DNA of 64,000 bases from Solibacillus sp. FSL H8-0523 (GTDB taxonomy: Bacteria; Bacillota; Bacilli; Bacillales_A; Planococcaceae): NCBI RefSeq assembly GCF_038051985.1, contig NZ_CP150291.1, positions 3,968,001 to 4,032,000 of the forward strand, given 5' to 3'. This document shows positions 39,426-53,493 of this stretch, piece by piece; the first letter of the stretch is position 1, and each line of letters begins with the position of its first letter. Both the position numbers and the translations under genes were made by a program. Below the pieces are notes generated by a model. The model worked only from the letters and a program-made list of their open reading frames with translations. It had not been told where the DNA came from and ran no database searches.

Positions 39426-39569
39426 GCGTTTTTTCAAAATAATTTAGGGTGATTTTAAATTTATTTAAATTTTCTGAATAGGATAGAAATTTTGGTTATT
39501 TTCGACTAAATTTCCTACTAAAAAGTAGAACAAAAAGCAGGGTCGAAATAGCGTACAGTCGCTTGCTTA

Positions 39570-39800
39570 TTGCCATTTTGCAAGGCTGAAGCATCTGCTT
39601 ATGTTATTTGGTTATCCTTTTTGCCTTGCACGATTAAAATGGGCGCTGATACATTCGATAATTCCTGTTGTGGATCATATTGTAGCCACGACATCATGTA
39701 AGGCTGAACTGACGCTCTAAATAACGATTGAAGCTCTACTGAAACGTTTGAACCATTTTACCAGCTTTTAATTTTTCAAGTGCCGTTTTTAAAAGCCACC
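39570..39800 (-). pseudogene. Decayed alpha/beta-hydrolase fragment
   Basis: The minus strand reads LKTALEKLKAGKMVQTF, then after a one-base shift VSVELQSLFRASVQPYMMSW, then LQYDPQQELSNVSAPILIVQ, then GKKDNQIT, a TAA stop, and ADASALQNGNKQAT. This is the C-terminal half of an alpha/beta hydrolase (the VSAPILIVQGKKD strand carries the usual acid residue). The N-terminal half with the nucleophile elbow is missing, and at least one frameshift and one stop are present. Confidence 0.8.
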
Positions 39801-39822
39801 TCATTTAGAAGTGACTTCGATC

Positions 39823-40455
39823 TTACACTAAATTACGGGCAACAAACTCAGATAACTTTGTATAGTTACTTACATTCGCGTTACAAATCGTTGCATCTGC
39901 ACAAATATAATTGCTATATGATGTATAGTTATCGCCATTTCCTTTTACAGTTGCCGTAAACAGGTGCAATGAGCTATCGTGATTACAAATCGCACAAATC
40001 CCTTTTATCGGCGTTGGTGCTTCATAAACACCACGTAGCGCTGTATATTCACCTTCTTTTTCTAAAACGATATACTGACGATTCGTACCCTTATCAAGCC
40101 AAGAAAAGTAGCTAATCTCCTGCCAATCAACCAGGTCTAACTTCGGTAATTTTAACTTTTTATCTTTTTTAAATAGTTTTTGCAACCCTTTATCACTAAT
40201 TGCTTTAAACGGGATTGTATAGGCTTTTAAACCATGAATAAACAGCTCGGCGCCCATGCTATTCTCAATCATTTCTACTTCTTTTATAATCGCTTCATCA
40301 ATTGTCGTTAGATTTTCACGGAGCTCACCAATTGCAAGCGCTCTAACTGTACTTACAACTTTTGAATCGCTTGAAGATGATTTTGCACGAAGAATCTTAG
40401 TTACTTGCTGCTCGATTAATCGCACATCGGCTACTGTTAGAAAGGGTGTTGTCAT
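39823..40455 (-). CDS. FusB/FusC-family EF-G-binding protein
   Basis: 210 residues. The C-terminal zinc-binding domain is clear: GICAICNHDSSLHLF followed by YICADATICNANV (four Cys). The N-terminal half is the helical bundle of FusB, and LKLPKLDLVDWQEISYFSWL with NRQYIVLE matches its middle. FusB-type proteins bind EF-G and free it from fusidic-acid-stalled ribosomes; chromosomal Bacillus members are often annotated as EF-G-binding proteins of unclear natural role. A resistance phenotype is not implied by sequence alone. Confidence 0.88.
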   Translation of the reverse strand: MTTPFLTVADVRLIEQQVTKILRAKSSSSDSKVVSTVRALAIGELRENLTTIDEAIIKEVEMIENSMGAELFIHGLKAYTIPFKAISDKGLQKLFKKDKKLKLPKLDLVDWQEISYFSWLDKGTNRQYIVLEKEGEYTALRGVYEAPTPIKGICAICNHDSSLHLFTATVKGNGDNYTSYSNYICADATICNANVSNYTKLSEFVARNLV

Positions 40456-40591
40456 ATTGTTTCCTCCATTAAAAACTAGATAAAATTATTTACTCCATAT
40501 CGTAGAGCTTTCTATTTGCTACGTCAACTATGCTAGTATAATATTTTTCAGTCTTAATCATTTATTGACTTCTAAAAGGATCAAAAAAACC

Positions 40592-40624
40592 AGATGATTG
40601 GTTGAAAGACACAATCATCTGGAT
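40592..40624. terminator. Hairpin between the FusB gene and rRNA operon 2
   Basis: 11-bp perfect inverted repeat CCAGATGATTG / CAATCATCTGG, with TTTTTTGATCC on the minus strand. Confidence 0.7.
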
Positions 40625-40659
40625 GTAATATTAACATTAAATTTTTACATAAAAAAAGC

Positions 40660-40686
40660 CACTACTGACTAAATCAGCAGCGACTT
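40660..40686 (-). terminator. Terminator of rRNA operon 2
   Basis: GTCGCTGCTGA / TCAGTAGTGGC hairpin followed by TTTTTTT on the minus strand, just after the 5S gene. Confidence 0.85.
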
Positions 40687-40692
40687 TTTGAG

Positions 40693-40806
<114 letters not shown>

Positions 40807-40927
40807 ACTATTTTATTGGAAGACAAGATTTATTATACTACAATATTGATATAAATATCAAGTGTTTTTTAATAAATTTTTATTCTTTCAAAACTGGATA
40901 AACGTTTCATTGATGTTCATAAATTGT

Positions 40928-45628
<4,701 letters not shown>

Positions 45629-45790
45629 GTTAGTTTGAAAGCTCATTTGCTTTGCTAGCGATCCAACTAATTAAAGTTGTAATCTATTGTTTGTTTCATT
45701 TAAGAAACTTGTTTTTCATTAACGTTGCTTGTTCAGTTTTCAAGGTTCATGTTTGTTTCGTTTAGTGCATCACCTCTTGGCGACTCACTT

Positions 45791-45820
45791 ATAGTAACAT
45801 CGATTTGTTATATTCGTCAA
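45791..45820 (-). promoter_or_regulatory. rrn operon 2 promoter
   Basis: TTGACG (45815-45820), 18-bp spacer, TACTAT (45791-45796). It lies where the leader stops matching operon 1. Confidence 0.75.
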
Positions 45821-45882
45821 CACCTTTTCATAAGTTTTTTATAGAAACATGTTTAAAACTAATAGAAAGAGGGTACTGGACA

Positions 45883-46530
45883 TTGCTTAAAACCTTGGTA
45901 TCACTAGCTTTTTGTTTAATTATTGTTTTCTTTTATTTTGATGAAAAAAACACGATTTTCCCTGTTTTCCACCTAACAGAAACACCAATGATCGTTACAA
46001 AAGGGCAATTTGGCGCTAGTTTGCTTGTTGAAGTAAGTTATTCTCATGAGGGTTTTGACGATTGGATTGCTACCTTGCCAAAACCATACCCACTTTTTTT
46101 AGTGGATTCGGATTGGATCCTTCGTAGTCCAGATATCGTAGAGCTACTAATAGAACGAAACATCCCTGTAGGTTTACTCGGCTCTACACAAGAGGAATAC
46201 GAGGCAGATGACAGATTACTAGAAAGACAGCTAACCGTTTATGAAAAGACCTTTTCACAAGTACCACTTTGGTTTGCGACGCGTGACTATCTCATGGATG
46301 AAAAAATGCAACAAACGTTACATGGCCGTGGGATTAATTTAATTGCGCCTACGTATTCTTTTACGACATTAAAGAAAAAAATAACAGATGGCGATTTTAT
46401 TAGTATTCCCTTACATCGTGATACAGTCGTTTCTTTCCAAGAAATGCAACACTATATTACCTCACATCCGTTTCTTTCTATAGAAGAAAACCTATTTGGT
46501 TATGAACTTCAGACGAAACGAATCCCATGA
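45883..46530 (+). CDS. PdaB-like protein with degenerate polysaccharide-deacetylase motifs
   Basis: 215 residues from TTG 45883 (GAGGG 9 bp before); a longer frame from 45805 overlaps the rRNA promoter and is rejected. One N-terminal membrane helix (LVSLAFCLIIVFFYF) is followed by IFPVFHLTETPMIVTKGQFG and RSPDIVELLIERNIPVGLLG, which align with B. subtilis PdaB. Position beside kbaA-gerD also fits pdaB. The NodB catalytic motifs are gone: the TFD strand reads LLVEVSYS, the metal His region reads NIPVGLLG and the RPP region reads FATRDY. It is thus probably a non-enzymatic descendant of the sporulation deacetylase. Confidence 0.7.
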   Translation: MLKTLVSLAFCLIIVFFYFDEKNTIFPVFHLTETPMIVTKGQFGASLLVEVSYSHEGFDDWIATLPKPYPLFLVDSDWILRSPDIVELLIERNIPVGLLGSTQEEYEADDRLLERQLTVYEKTFSQVPLWFATRDYLMDEKMQQTLHGRGINLIAPTYSFTTLKKKITDGDFISIPLHRDTVVSFQEMQHYITSHPFLSIEENLFGYELQTKRIP

Positions 46531-46531
46531 A

Positions 46532-46562
46532 AAAAAGCTATCCGTCATTGGATAGCTTTTTT
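46532..46562. terminator. Bidirectional terminator between pdaB-like gene and kbaA
   Basis: AAAAAGCTATCC / GGATAGCTTTTT 12-bp stem with T-runs on both strands, between two convergent genes. Confidence 0.88.
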
Positions 46563-46563
46563 C

Positions 46564-47244
46564 TTATGCTTCCGCAGTCTTTGCTGCTTCTTTACGTGCT
46601 TTGCGGCGTTTTTCTAATTTTTTGCGGTCTGATTCTGACTGCGCATTATATTTTGGCAACATTAAAATTTGGAATGCATTTACCGCAAGTAATGGGAATA
46701 ATAATAATGCCACATAAACATCAATATTATCCTGACGTCCCATTAACGCAATAATCCATTCTAATGAAGTCACAACGACCATGAAAAACATTGTCGAAAT
46801 TAGGACATGTGGTTTTTGCGTCATTTTCACTTTTTTTATTGCTGTAAAAATAGCCGCGCCTACTAGCACCATAAGTAATATACCGTATATTACCCAATCG
46901 CCAGCCGTTTCTGCCCCTGGAGCAAAACGGAACACAACGATATCTACCAATACAATGATAATTAGTACAACTTGCACCCAATTCCATAATGTTAGTGATC
47001 TAAATATATTGACACCTACTTGATGTAACGTTAAATAGGCAAAGAATCCGGCTTGTGCCATCACACTCATTGTAGCACCTAAAACAAAATTCCAAATGAT
47101 TGCAGCTAGAAATTCTACAATTTCTCCGTTCGCTAAATATGGCTGGTAAAAGTCCCAACGAATAATTAACGAAGCTACTGCATTGACTAGGCCACCGATT
47201 ACTACCGCCCAAAAAGCGAATTTAATCCAGTTTCGTATCGTCAC
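46564..47244 (-). CDS. kbaA: KbaA, KinB-signalling pathway activator
   Basis: 226 residues with six or so membrane helices (FAFWAVVIGGLVNAVASLII, then VLGATMSVMAQAGFFAYLTL, WVQVVLIIIVLVDIVVFRFA) and a basic cytosolic tail (KKLEKRRKARKEAAKTAEA). Sequence and the gerD/pdaB neighbourhood match KbaA, which promotes activation of the sporulation kinase KinB. The promoter is not obvious. Confidence 0.9.
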   Translation of the reverse strand: MTIRNWIKFAFWAVVIGGLVNAVASLIIRWDFYQPYLANGEIVEFLAAIIWNFVLGATMSVMAQAGFFAYLTLHQVGVNIFRSLTLWNWVQVVLIIIVLVDIVVFRFAPGAETAGDWVIYGILLMVLVGAAIFTAIKKVKMTQKPHVLISTMFFMVVVTSLEWIIALMGRQDNIDVYVALLLFPLLAVNAFQILMLPKYNAQSESDRKKLEKRRKARKEAAKTAEA

Positions 47245-47412
47245 GAACGTACCCCCATTATTTTAATATACTTGTATATTTTAGCAATTTTACATTAAAA
47301 AAGCGACCTTACAAGAAGCTTGTTACATAATTTTTATAAAATTGTGAACAATAAATGAAAGCGCTTTAGGATATTTTGCGCTATATGCAATCAATAGAAG
47401 GGACGAAAATCA

Positions 47413-48006
47413 ATGCGACGTTTTTTCATTTTCATATTAGCCGCGCTCTTCCTCGCTAGCTGTAACGATGCAAAATCAACAACGATGTCCTATGAAGAAG
47501 TGAAAAAAATTATGGTCGATGCCATACAAACTGAAGACGGAAAAAAGGCCATTCGTCAGCTCTTTGAAGATAAAAGCTTTCGCGAATTACTTATTTTAAA
47601 TACCGAGGAAGTGAAAAAGGCGACCGAAGAGACATTGCTGTCAAAGGAGGCAACGGATTTTTGGGTCAAAACATTTGAGGACCCTAAATTTAAAGAGGCT
47701 TTCGCAAAAAGTATGCAAAAACAGCAAGAAGATTTAATGAAAGACCTATTAAACGATGCGTCCTATCAAGAAGACCTAACTGCTTTTTTTGGGCAGGCCG
47801 ATATGCAAAAGCAGCTAGAGACCATTTTAAAAGGGGCCGTCATGCGTAAAGAGCTTGAAAAGGTAGTTATGGAAACAATTGAAAACCCATTGCTTCAATC
47901 CAAATGGCAGGAACTCATAAAAAAGAGTGGGGAAGGTGGCTCTGAGGGCGGTTCACAAAAGAAAGAAGAAGCTGGTGGGAAAAAAGAAGAGGAGTCCTCA
48001 CAATGA
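47413..48006 (+). CDS. gerD: Spore germination lipoprotein GerD
   Basis: 197 residues. The signal peptide ends in the lipobox LFLASC (acylated Cys at 17). The mature part is a helical rod (DAIQTEDGKKAIRQLFEDKS, then FAKSMQKQQEDLMKDLLNDA) and ends in a Gly/Ser/Lys/Glu low-complexity tail. GerD scaffolds the nutrient-receptor germinosome in the inner spore membrane. Divergent from kbaA and convergent with mrp. Confidence 0.92.
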   Translation: MRRFFIFILAALFLASCNDAKSTTMSYEEVKKIMVDAIQTEDGKKAIRQLFEDKSFRELLILNTEEVKKATEETLLSKEATDFWVKTFEDPKFKEAFAKSMQKQQEDLMKDLLNDASYQEDLTAFFGQADMQKQLETILKGAVMRKELEKVVMETIENPLLQSKWQELIKKSGEGGSEGGSQKKEEAGGKKEEESSQ

Positions 48007-48014
48007 GACTCCTC
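47989..48014. terminator. Bidirectional hairpin at the gerD/mrp convergence
   Basis: GAGGAGTC / GACTCCTC stem overlapping the gerD stop codon; T-runs are weak. Confidence 0.6.
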
Positions 48015-48020
48015 TGTTCG

Positions 48021-49076
48021 TTATTTCGCTAATTCATCAATAATGCCTTGTGCTAATTGTAAATAAATTTTCCCTGTTGGGTGCTCCGCTGCATAAATAG
48101 ACGGTGCGAAATCTTCTTCAGACCAATCAGGCTGACCAAGTGGAATTTGACCAAGTAACGTTGTACGTAATTCTTCAGCAAGCTTTGGACCGCCACCTTG
48201 GCCAAATACGAATTCTTTTTCGCCGGCTTTGTTTTCATACCACGCCATATTTTCAATAACACCTAAAATTTCGTGGTTTGTTTGTAATGCCATGGCGCCT
48301 GCACGTGCTGCAACAAATGCTGCTGTTGGGTGAGGGGTAGTCACTACGATTTCTTTTGAAGCCGGTAGCATTTGGTGAATATCAAGTGCTACGTCACCTG
48401 TACCTGGTGGTAAGTCTAATAGTAAGTAGTCTAAATCGCCCCACTCAACATCGCGGAAGAACTGATCTAACACTTTACCAAGCATTGGCCCACGCCATAC
48501 GATTGGTGCGTTATTTTCTACGAAGAAGCCCATCGAAATGACTTTTACGCCTAAACGCTCTACTGGATAAATGCGGTCTTCTTTTACAACCGGCATTTCT
48601 GTTACGCCCATCATATCTGGTACAGAGAAACCGTAAATATCGGCATCGATTAAGCCAACTTTTTTACCTAAACGCGCTAAAGCAACCGCCATATTTACAG
48701 AGACTGTTGATTTACCTACGCCACCTTTACCCGAAGCAATCGAAATAAATTGCACGCTTGATAATGGTGATAAAATATCTTGTGCTTCCGCTTCTGTTGC
48801 TTGTCCGCGGAATGATTGTAATACTTCTTGTGGTAACTCTTCGAAACGAATTCCTACTGAAGCTGCGCCATTTTCTTTTAGCACTTCAACAACTTTCATT
48901 TGAAGTTGCATTTGCTCTGGCGTATTTGTTTTTGCAATCGCAATACGAACACTGATATGTTCTTTTTCAGCTTTAATTGAAACGTTTGTTACACCTTTTG
49001 TTTCTGCTAATGATTTATGTAAAAACGGATCTTGTAATTCGCCTAATAGGTCTCGGACTTGTTGTTCGTTTAACAT
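48021..49076 (-). CDS. salA: Mrp/ApbC-family Fe-S carrier ATPase (SalA in Bacillus)
   Basis: 351 residues from ATG 49076 (AGGGGAG ahead). N-terminal DUF59/MIP18-like domain (residues 1-90, QVRDLLGELQDPFLHKSLAE), then the P-loop GKGGVGKSTVSVNMAVALAR with a deviant Walker A, and switch regions DADIYGFSVPDM and LDLPPGTGDVAL. The family delivers Fe-S clusters or regulates gene expression; in B. subtilis SalA represses scoC. The CxxC cluster ligand typical of some Mrp proteins is not seen, consistent with SalA. It follows cwlD in the same direction. Confidence 0.9.
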   Translation of the reverse strand: MLNEQQVRDLLGELQDPFLHKSLAETKGVTNVSIKAEKEHISVRIAIAKTNTPEQMQLQMKVVEVLKENGAASVGIRFEELPQEVLQSFRGQATEAEAQDILSPLSSVQFISIASGKGGVGKSTVSVNMAVALARLGKKVGLIDADIYGFSVPDMMGVTEMPVVKEDRIYPVERLGVKVISMGFFVENNAPIVWRGPMLGKVLDQFFRDVEWGDLDYLLLDLPPGTGDVALDIHQMLPASKEIVVTTPHPTAAFVAARAGAMALQTNHEILGVIENMAWYENKAGEKEFVFGQGGGPKLAEELRTTLLGQIPLGQPDWSEEDFAPSIYAAEHPTGKIYLQLAQGIIDELAK

Positions 49077-49149
49077 ATCAAACACTCCCCTGAATGAAAT
49101 TTCCATAGTTAGTATATCATACTCGTTTCGTATTGTTATTACATGTTGC

Positions 49150-49872
49150 CTATTCGAATTTTACATGAATATAATTTTCAATTCCTCGTGCAATAGCGAA
49201 GGCCATTTTGTCTTGGTACGATTCAGTAGCTAGTAATTCCTTCTCTTCTTCGTTACTTAAAAAGCCGGTTTCTACTAAGACAGCTGGTACTTCCACTTTC
49301 TTTAATAAGTATACCTGCTTAATCGATAACGCCTCGCGTGTTGTGTTTTCCATCGTCTCTCGAATCGATTGCTGAATGGCTTTTGCTAACTGCTCACTAC
49401 TGGTATGCCCCTCTTTGTGATAAAACACCTGTGCGCCTCGCCACTTACTATTTGGAATCGCATTGGCATGAATCGTTATAAATAAGTCCGGCTCCTGTTG
49501 CTGAACGAGCGCCTCGCGTAAAAAGATATCCTGTTTTTTCCGCTCCCGATTTGTTGGAAACGTTTCACTTGGTGCATGTTCACTTAGCACATCTCCATCT
49601 GACGTGCGTGTTAAGACCACTTCTGCCCCTAAACGTGTCAATTGCCGTGCCACTTTCTTTGTAATCGCTAATGTCACTTCCTTTTCAATGACGTCTCCAT
49701 TTGACGCACCACCATCTAAGCCCCCGTGCCCTGCATCAAGCATAATTTTCATACCACCTAATGGCTCCGGCAAAAAGAACCGTTTGTCCGATGCACTCGT
49801 TTCATAAACAACAACAAGCATCGAGCAAAACATAACAAACCCCAGTGCTAGCCAACGCCTCAAAAAAACCAC
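49150..49872 (-). CDS. cwlD: Germination-specific N-acetylmuramoyl-L-alanine amidase CwlD
   Basis: 240 residues. Signal/anchor helix (LALGFVMFCSMLVVVYET), then the Amidase_3 domain with zinc ligands in IMLDAGHGGLDGGAS, Glu in VIEKEVTLAI and His in FITIHANAIPNS, plus the catalytic Glu in VLVETGFLSNEEE. CwlD starts muramic-lactam formation in the spore cortex. The start is uncertain: GTG 49872 or TTG 49863, because the ribosome-binding region lies inside the terminator hairpin of the adjacent ABC operon. Confidence 0.92.
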   Translation of the reverse strand: MVFLRRWLALGFVMFCSMLVVVYETSASDKRFFLPEPLGGMKIMLDAGHGGLDGGASNGDVIEKEVTLAITKKVARQLTRLGAEVVLTRTSDGDVLSEHAPSETFPTNRERKKQDIFLREALVQQQEPDLFITIHANAIPNSKWRGAQVFYHKEGHTSSEQLAKAIQQSIRETMENTTREALSIKQVYLLKKVEVPAVLVETGFLSNEEEKELLATESYQDKMAFAIARGIENYIHVKFE

Positions 49873-49909
49873 CGCCCTTTTTGCCTACTATACGCAAAAG
49901 GACGGTGGT
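49868..49909 (-). terminator. Terminator of the ABC exporter operon, overlapping the cwlD start
   Basis: Long stem ACCACCGTCCTTTTGC / GCAAAAAGGGCGGTGGT, then TTTTTTTG on the minus strand. Confidence 0.85.
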
Positions 49910-49924
49910 TTATTCAGGAACGAT

Positions 49925-51730
49925 TTAGTTTGCGAGCAGTTGCTTTTGCAAGGATGCATAAAACCCATCAGCCTGCATTAATGTATCGTGATCACCTTTT
50001 TCAAAAATTTGTCCGTCTTTCATAACTAATATTTGATCCGCCGTTTCAATCGTTTTTAAACGGTGTGCAATAACAAAGCTTGTACGCCCTTGCATTAAGT
50101 TATTCAAGCCCTTTTGAATATGCACCTCGGTCATCGTATCTACACTTGATGTGGCTTCATCTAAAATTAAAATATCTGGGTCTTCTAAAATCGCACGCGC
50201 AATCGCGATTAACTGACGCTGCCCCTGACTTAAATTCATCCCACCACTTGTCAGCACTGTTTCATATTGCTCCGGTAGATACTTAATAAAGTTATGTGCA
50301 TACGCAATTTTCGCCGCTTCTTCTACTTCAGCGTCTGTCGCATCCAGCTTCCCGAAGCGAATATTTTCACGAACCGTACCTGAAAATAAATACGTATCCT
50401 GTAGGACAACCCCTACATGGTCACGCACATTGCTCATTTGATAATGGGTGATCGGCTCGCCATCTAATAAAATACGGCCACCTGTTGCATCATAAAAGCG
50501 TGTTAATAATTGAATGATAGTTGTTTTCCCTGAACCTGTTGGACCAACAATCGCAATCGTCTCGCCCGCTTTTGCGATAAAATCAATGCCCTTTAATACA
50601 GGCTTGTCTACTTCATAGCCAAATTGCACCTGTTCAAATGTAACATCACCGTTTAACTTCGCTTTTTGTTTTGCATTTGGAACATCTGCTACTTCACGCG
50701 CTTCATCTAAAATTTCAAACACACGCTCCGAACCAGCTATTGCTGACTGGAAGGTATTGAGTAAGTTAGATAATTGGTTAATCGGTCGGAAAAATTGGCG
50801 TGTATACGTCACAAACGATGCGATAATCCCGATCGACAGGCCACTCGTTACCGCCATCACCGCACCGGTACCAATGACAAGGCTCAAGCCTAAGTTATTC
50901 ATAAAGTTATTAATGGGCCCCATGAAACCTGAAATAATATCCGCACGCATCGCAGAGCCGCGCAGCTTTTCATTGGCCTCTTTAAATTCCGCTAATGTTG
51001 CCTTTTCTTTACCAAATAGCGTAATAATATCGGCATTCGAAATCGTTTCTTCGATATAGCCATTTAAATTCCCTAAATCCCGCTGGCGCTCTTTATAGTT
51101 CACACTACTGCGCTTAATAATTTGCTTCGTCGCCCATACGATTAACGGAATAATAATGAGCGTTACCAAAGCCAGTCGCCAATCTAAAAAGAAGAGAGCA
51201 AACGCCGTTCCGACAATCGTTAAGAAACTCGAGACAATTTGAATGACACTTTGTGATAATGCTGCATTTAAGTTTTCAATATCGTTCGTCATACGACTCA
51301 TTAAATCGCCCTGTTGTTTTTTATCAAAAAACGCCAAGGGCAATGCTTGGTACTGTTCAAATAATTGCTGACGCAAGCGACGAATCGTTTTTTGCGACAC
51401 ACGAATCATGACAAACTGCTGCGCCCACGTTAAGAAAGACGAAGCCGTGTAAACACCCGCTAATATAAGGGCCATACGAATCGTTCCCGACACATCGAAC
51501 TTCACGATATAGTCATCAATCGTTTTCCCGATTAAATACGGGCCAACTAAGCTAAGTAGCGTACTAATAATCACGAAGATGACAACATTAATAAGCTCCA
51601 CACGTTGAATGCGTAAGTAACCCCAAATGCGGAGTAACGTTTGCTTTTGGTTTTTTGGCTTGACGATAGGTCCTGTTAAACGACCACCTCTAGCCATCGG
51701 GGATGGAGGTCCACCTTGCTGTTTATTCAC
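49925..51730 (-). CDS. ABC exporter subunit 2 (membrane-ATPase half-transporter)
   Basis: 601 residues. Six membrane helices in an ABC_membrane domain (residues about 35-320, with ESMI-type coupling segment LSQSVIQIVSSFLTI) and an ATPase with Walker A GPTGSGKTTII, signature LSQGQRQLIAIARAI and Walker B ILILDEATSSVD with a catalytic Glu. The deviant SQGQ signature is common. It overlaps the upstream half-transporter gene by 8 bp, so the two form a heterodimeric exporter of the LmrCD/BmrCD/YheHI type. Such pumps export drugs or lipids; the substrate here is unknown. Confidence 0.92.
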   Translation of the reverse strand: MNKQQGGPPSPMARGGRLTGPIVKPKNQKQTLLRIWGYLRIQRVELINVVIFVIISTLLSLVGPYLIGKTIDDYIVKFDVSGTIRMALILAGVYTASSFLTWAQQFVMIRVSQKTIRRLRQQLFEQYQALPLAFFDKKQQGDLMSRMTNDIENLNAALSQSVIQIVSSFLTIVGTAFALFFLDWRLALVTLIIIPLIVWATKQIIKRSSVNYKERQRDLGNLNGYIEETISNADIITLFGKEKATLAEFKEANEKLRGSAMRADIISGFMGPINNFMNNLGLSLVIGTGAVMAVTSGLSIGIIASFVTYTRQFFRPINQLSNLLNTFQSAIAGSERVFEILDEAREVADVPNAKQKAKLNGDVTFEQVQFGYEVDKPVLKGIDFIAKAGETIAIVGPTGSGKTTIIQLLTRFYDATGGRILLDGEPITHYQMSNVRDHVGVVLQDTYLFSGTVRENIRFGKLDATDAEVEEAAKIAYAHNFIKYLPEQYETVLTSGGMNLSQGQRQLIAIARAILEDPDILILDEATSSVDTMTEVHIQKGLNNLMQGRTSFVIAHRLKTIETADQILVMKDGQIFEKGDHDTLMQADGFYASLQKQLLAN

Positions 51731-53462
51731 CTAGTGTCACCCCTTTTTCCGCCTGCGTTTTCGCCATTTCCTGATACAGCGCACTCGTTTTTAGTAGCTC
51801 CATATGCGTACCCTGTGCCACAATCTCCCCATCATCCATAACAAGGATTTGCTCAGAATGACGAATCGATGAAATTTTCGAAGACACAATGAATTTCGTT
51901 GCATCCGCAAATTTTGTGGCAATGGCCGTTTGAATCGTTTTTTCAGAAATACTATCTACCGCGCTTGTCACATCATCTAAAATGAGAATTTGCGGCTGGC
52001 GAACAAATGCTCGTGCCATTGCGAGACGCTGCTTTTGACCGCCCGATAAGTTTGTCGCCCCTTGTGTTAACTCATGTTCGGTACCTGCTGTGAGTTTATC
52101 AACAAACTCCTTCGCGTTTGCTGCAGCTAGTGCTTCTACGATGTCCTCCGCAGTTGCCTCGCCTTTCCCGTAACGTAAGTTTTCCACAATCGTTTTCGAA
52201 AATAGCGTTGCTTTTTGCGGTGCATAGCCAATTGCCGCGCGTAAATGCTCTAAATCATAGTCTTTAATATTAACCCCATCGATTTTCACCGTACCCTGGT
52301 CTACATCAAACAGTCTTGGTAGCATTTTCACGAGTGTTGATTTCCCGCTACCCGTCATCCCAATAATTCCAACTGTTTCACCTGGCTCAGCGTGGAAGCT
52401 CACATTTTTTAAAACATCCTCTGTGCCTTTTAGATAAGAAAAGTGCACGTTTTCAAATGTGACACGTCCTTTTATCGCATGATGATCGGCTTGTTCTGGA
52501 CTGGTTAACTCTGTTTTTTCTTCGAGTACCGCAACAAGGCGATCCGCACTTGGAATGGCACGTGCTAATTGAATGAGTACGTTTGACGAACTCGTTAACC
52601 CTTGCATGACCATCATTAAATAGTTAATAAACGCTAAAATGACACCAACCTGCAGTGTATTATTATCGACTTTAATGGCACCCATCCATAATGCGGCAAC
52701 AATTCCTAAGTTCACGACAAACATCGTTAGCGGCCCTAACACTCCAATAATTTGGTCGGCCATCATACTACGCTTCATCAGCTGACTATTCACATCGGCA
52801 AATTGCTCAATCTGATGGTCTTTTCGGTTATACGCTTTAATCACGCGTATACCGGCTAGGTTTTCCTGTACCTTCGTATTGACTTGGTCGACTACCTTTT
52901 GCACTTTATAAAACAGCTTGCCAGAAAGTGCCGTAAAGTAATACATGAAAAACGCTAAAATTGGCACAACAACAAGCAAAATGGGGAATAGCTCTCGTGC
53001 GGTAATGAACACGATGACAATCGCCCCGATAAACATCATTGGCCCGCGCACAAAAATTTTCAGCAGCATCGTTAAGGCGCGCTGAAGCATTTCAACATCA
53101 CTGGTTAAATTCGTCACTAACTTCCCGAGAGTAAATTTATCTTTACTTTTATTCGAGAAATACGTAATCGTTTCATATAAATCCTGACGTAAATCGGTCG
53201 AGAAATTGACCGCTGTTCGCGAGGCATAAATCGAACAGCCCACCCCACCAATCATCCCGATTAATGATGTGGCTAACATCAGACCAAACATTTTTACGAT
53301 ATACGTCGTATCGCTTTGTGCAATTCCGTCATCAATAATGTGCTGTAAAATCGTTGGCTGTAATAAATCCATGCCAACTTCGATCAGCATCATCACCGGC
53401 GCAATAATTGCAAATAACAAATACGGCTTTACGTATTTCGCTAACTTCCAAACTGACTGCAT
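51723..53462 (-). CDS. ABC exporter subunit 1 (membrane-ATPase half-transporter)
   Basis: 579 residues. Six helices (for example LFAIIAPVMMLIEVGMDLLQ and MFVVNLGIVAALWMGAIKV), then the ATPase domain with Walker A GMTGSGKSTLVKML, signature LSGGQKQRLAMARA and Walker B ILILDDVTSAVD. The residue after the Walker B Asp is Asp, not Glu, indicating a degenerate catalytic site as found in one half of heterodimeric exporters. Co-transcribed with the 49925-51730 partner. The small gene 53494-53763 precedes it by 31 bp. Confidence 0.92.
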   Translation of the reverse strand: MQSVWKLAKYVKPYLLFAIIAPVMMLIEVGMDLLQPTILQHIIDDGIAQSDTTYIVKMFGLMLATSLIGMIGGVGCSIYASRTAVNFSTDLRQDLYETITYFSNKSKDKFTLGKLVTNLTSDVEMLQRALTMLLKIFVRGPMMFIGAIVIVFITARELFPILLVVVPILAFFMYYFTALSGKLFYKVQKVVDQVNTKVQENLAGIRVIKAYNRKDHQIEQFADVNSQLMKRSMMADQIIGVLGPLTMFVVNLGIVAALWMGAIKVDNNTLQVGVILAFINYLMMVMQGLTSSSNVLIQLARAIPSADRLVAVLEEKTELTSPEQADHHAIKGRVTFENVHFSYLKGTEDVLKNVSFHAEPGETVGIIGMTGSGKSTLVKMLPRLFDVDQGTVKIDGVNIKDYDLEHLRAAIGYAPQKATLFSKTIVENLRYGKGEATAEDIVEALAAANAKEFVDKLTAGTEHELTQGATNLSGGQKQRLAMARAFVRQPQILILDDVTSAVDSISEKTIQTAIATKFADATKFIVSSKISSIRHSEQILVMDDGEIVAQGTHMELLKTSALYQEMAKTQAEKGVTLGE

Positions 53463-53493
53463 AAAACTCGTTCACTTCCTTAATCTGAACAAC

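Noticed and set aside
45805-45882. Longer start of the PdaB-like gene at 45805
   Set aside because: It overlaps the rRNA operon promoter, lacks an SD, and homology begins with the membrane helix after TTG 45883.
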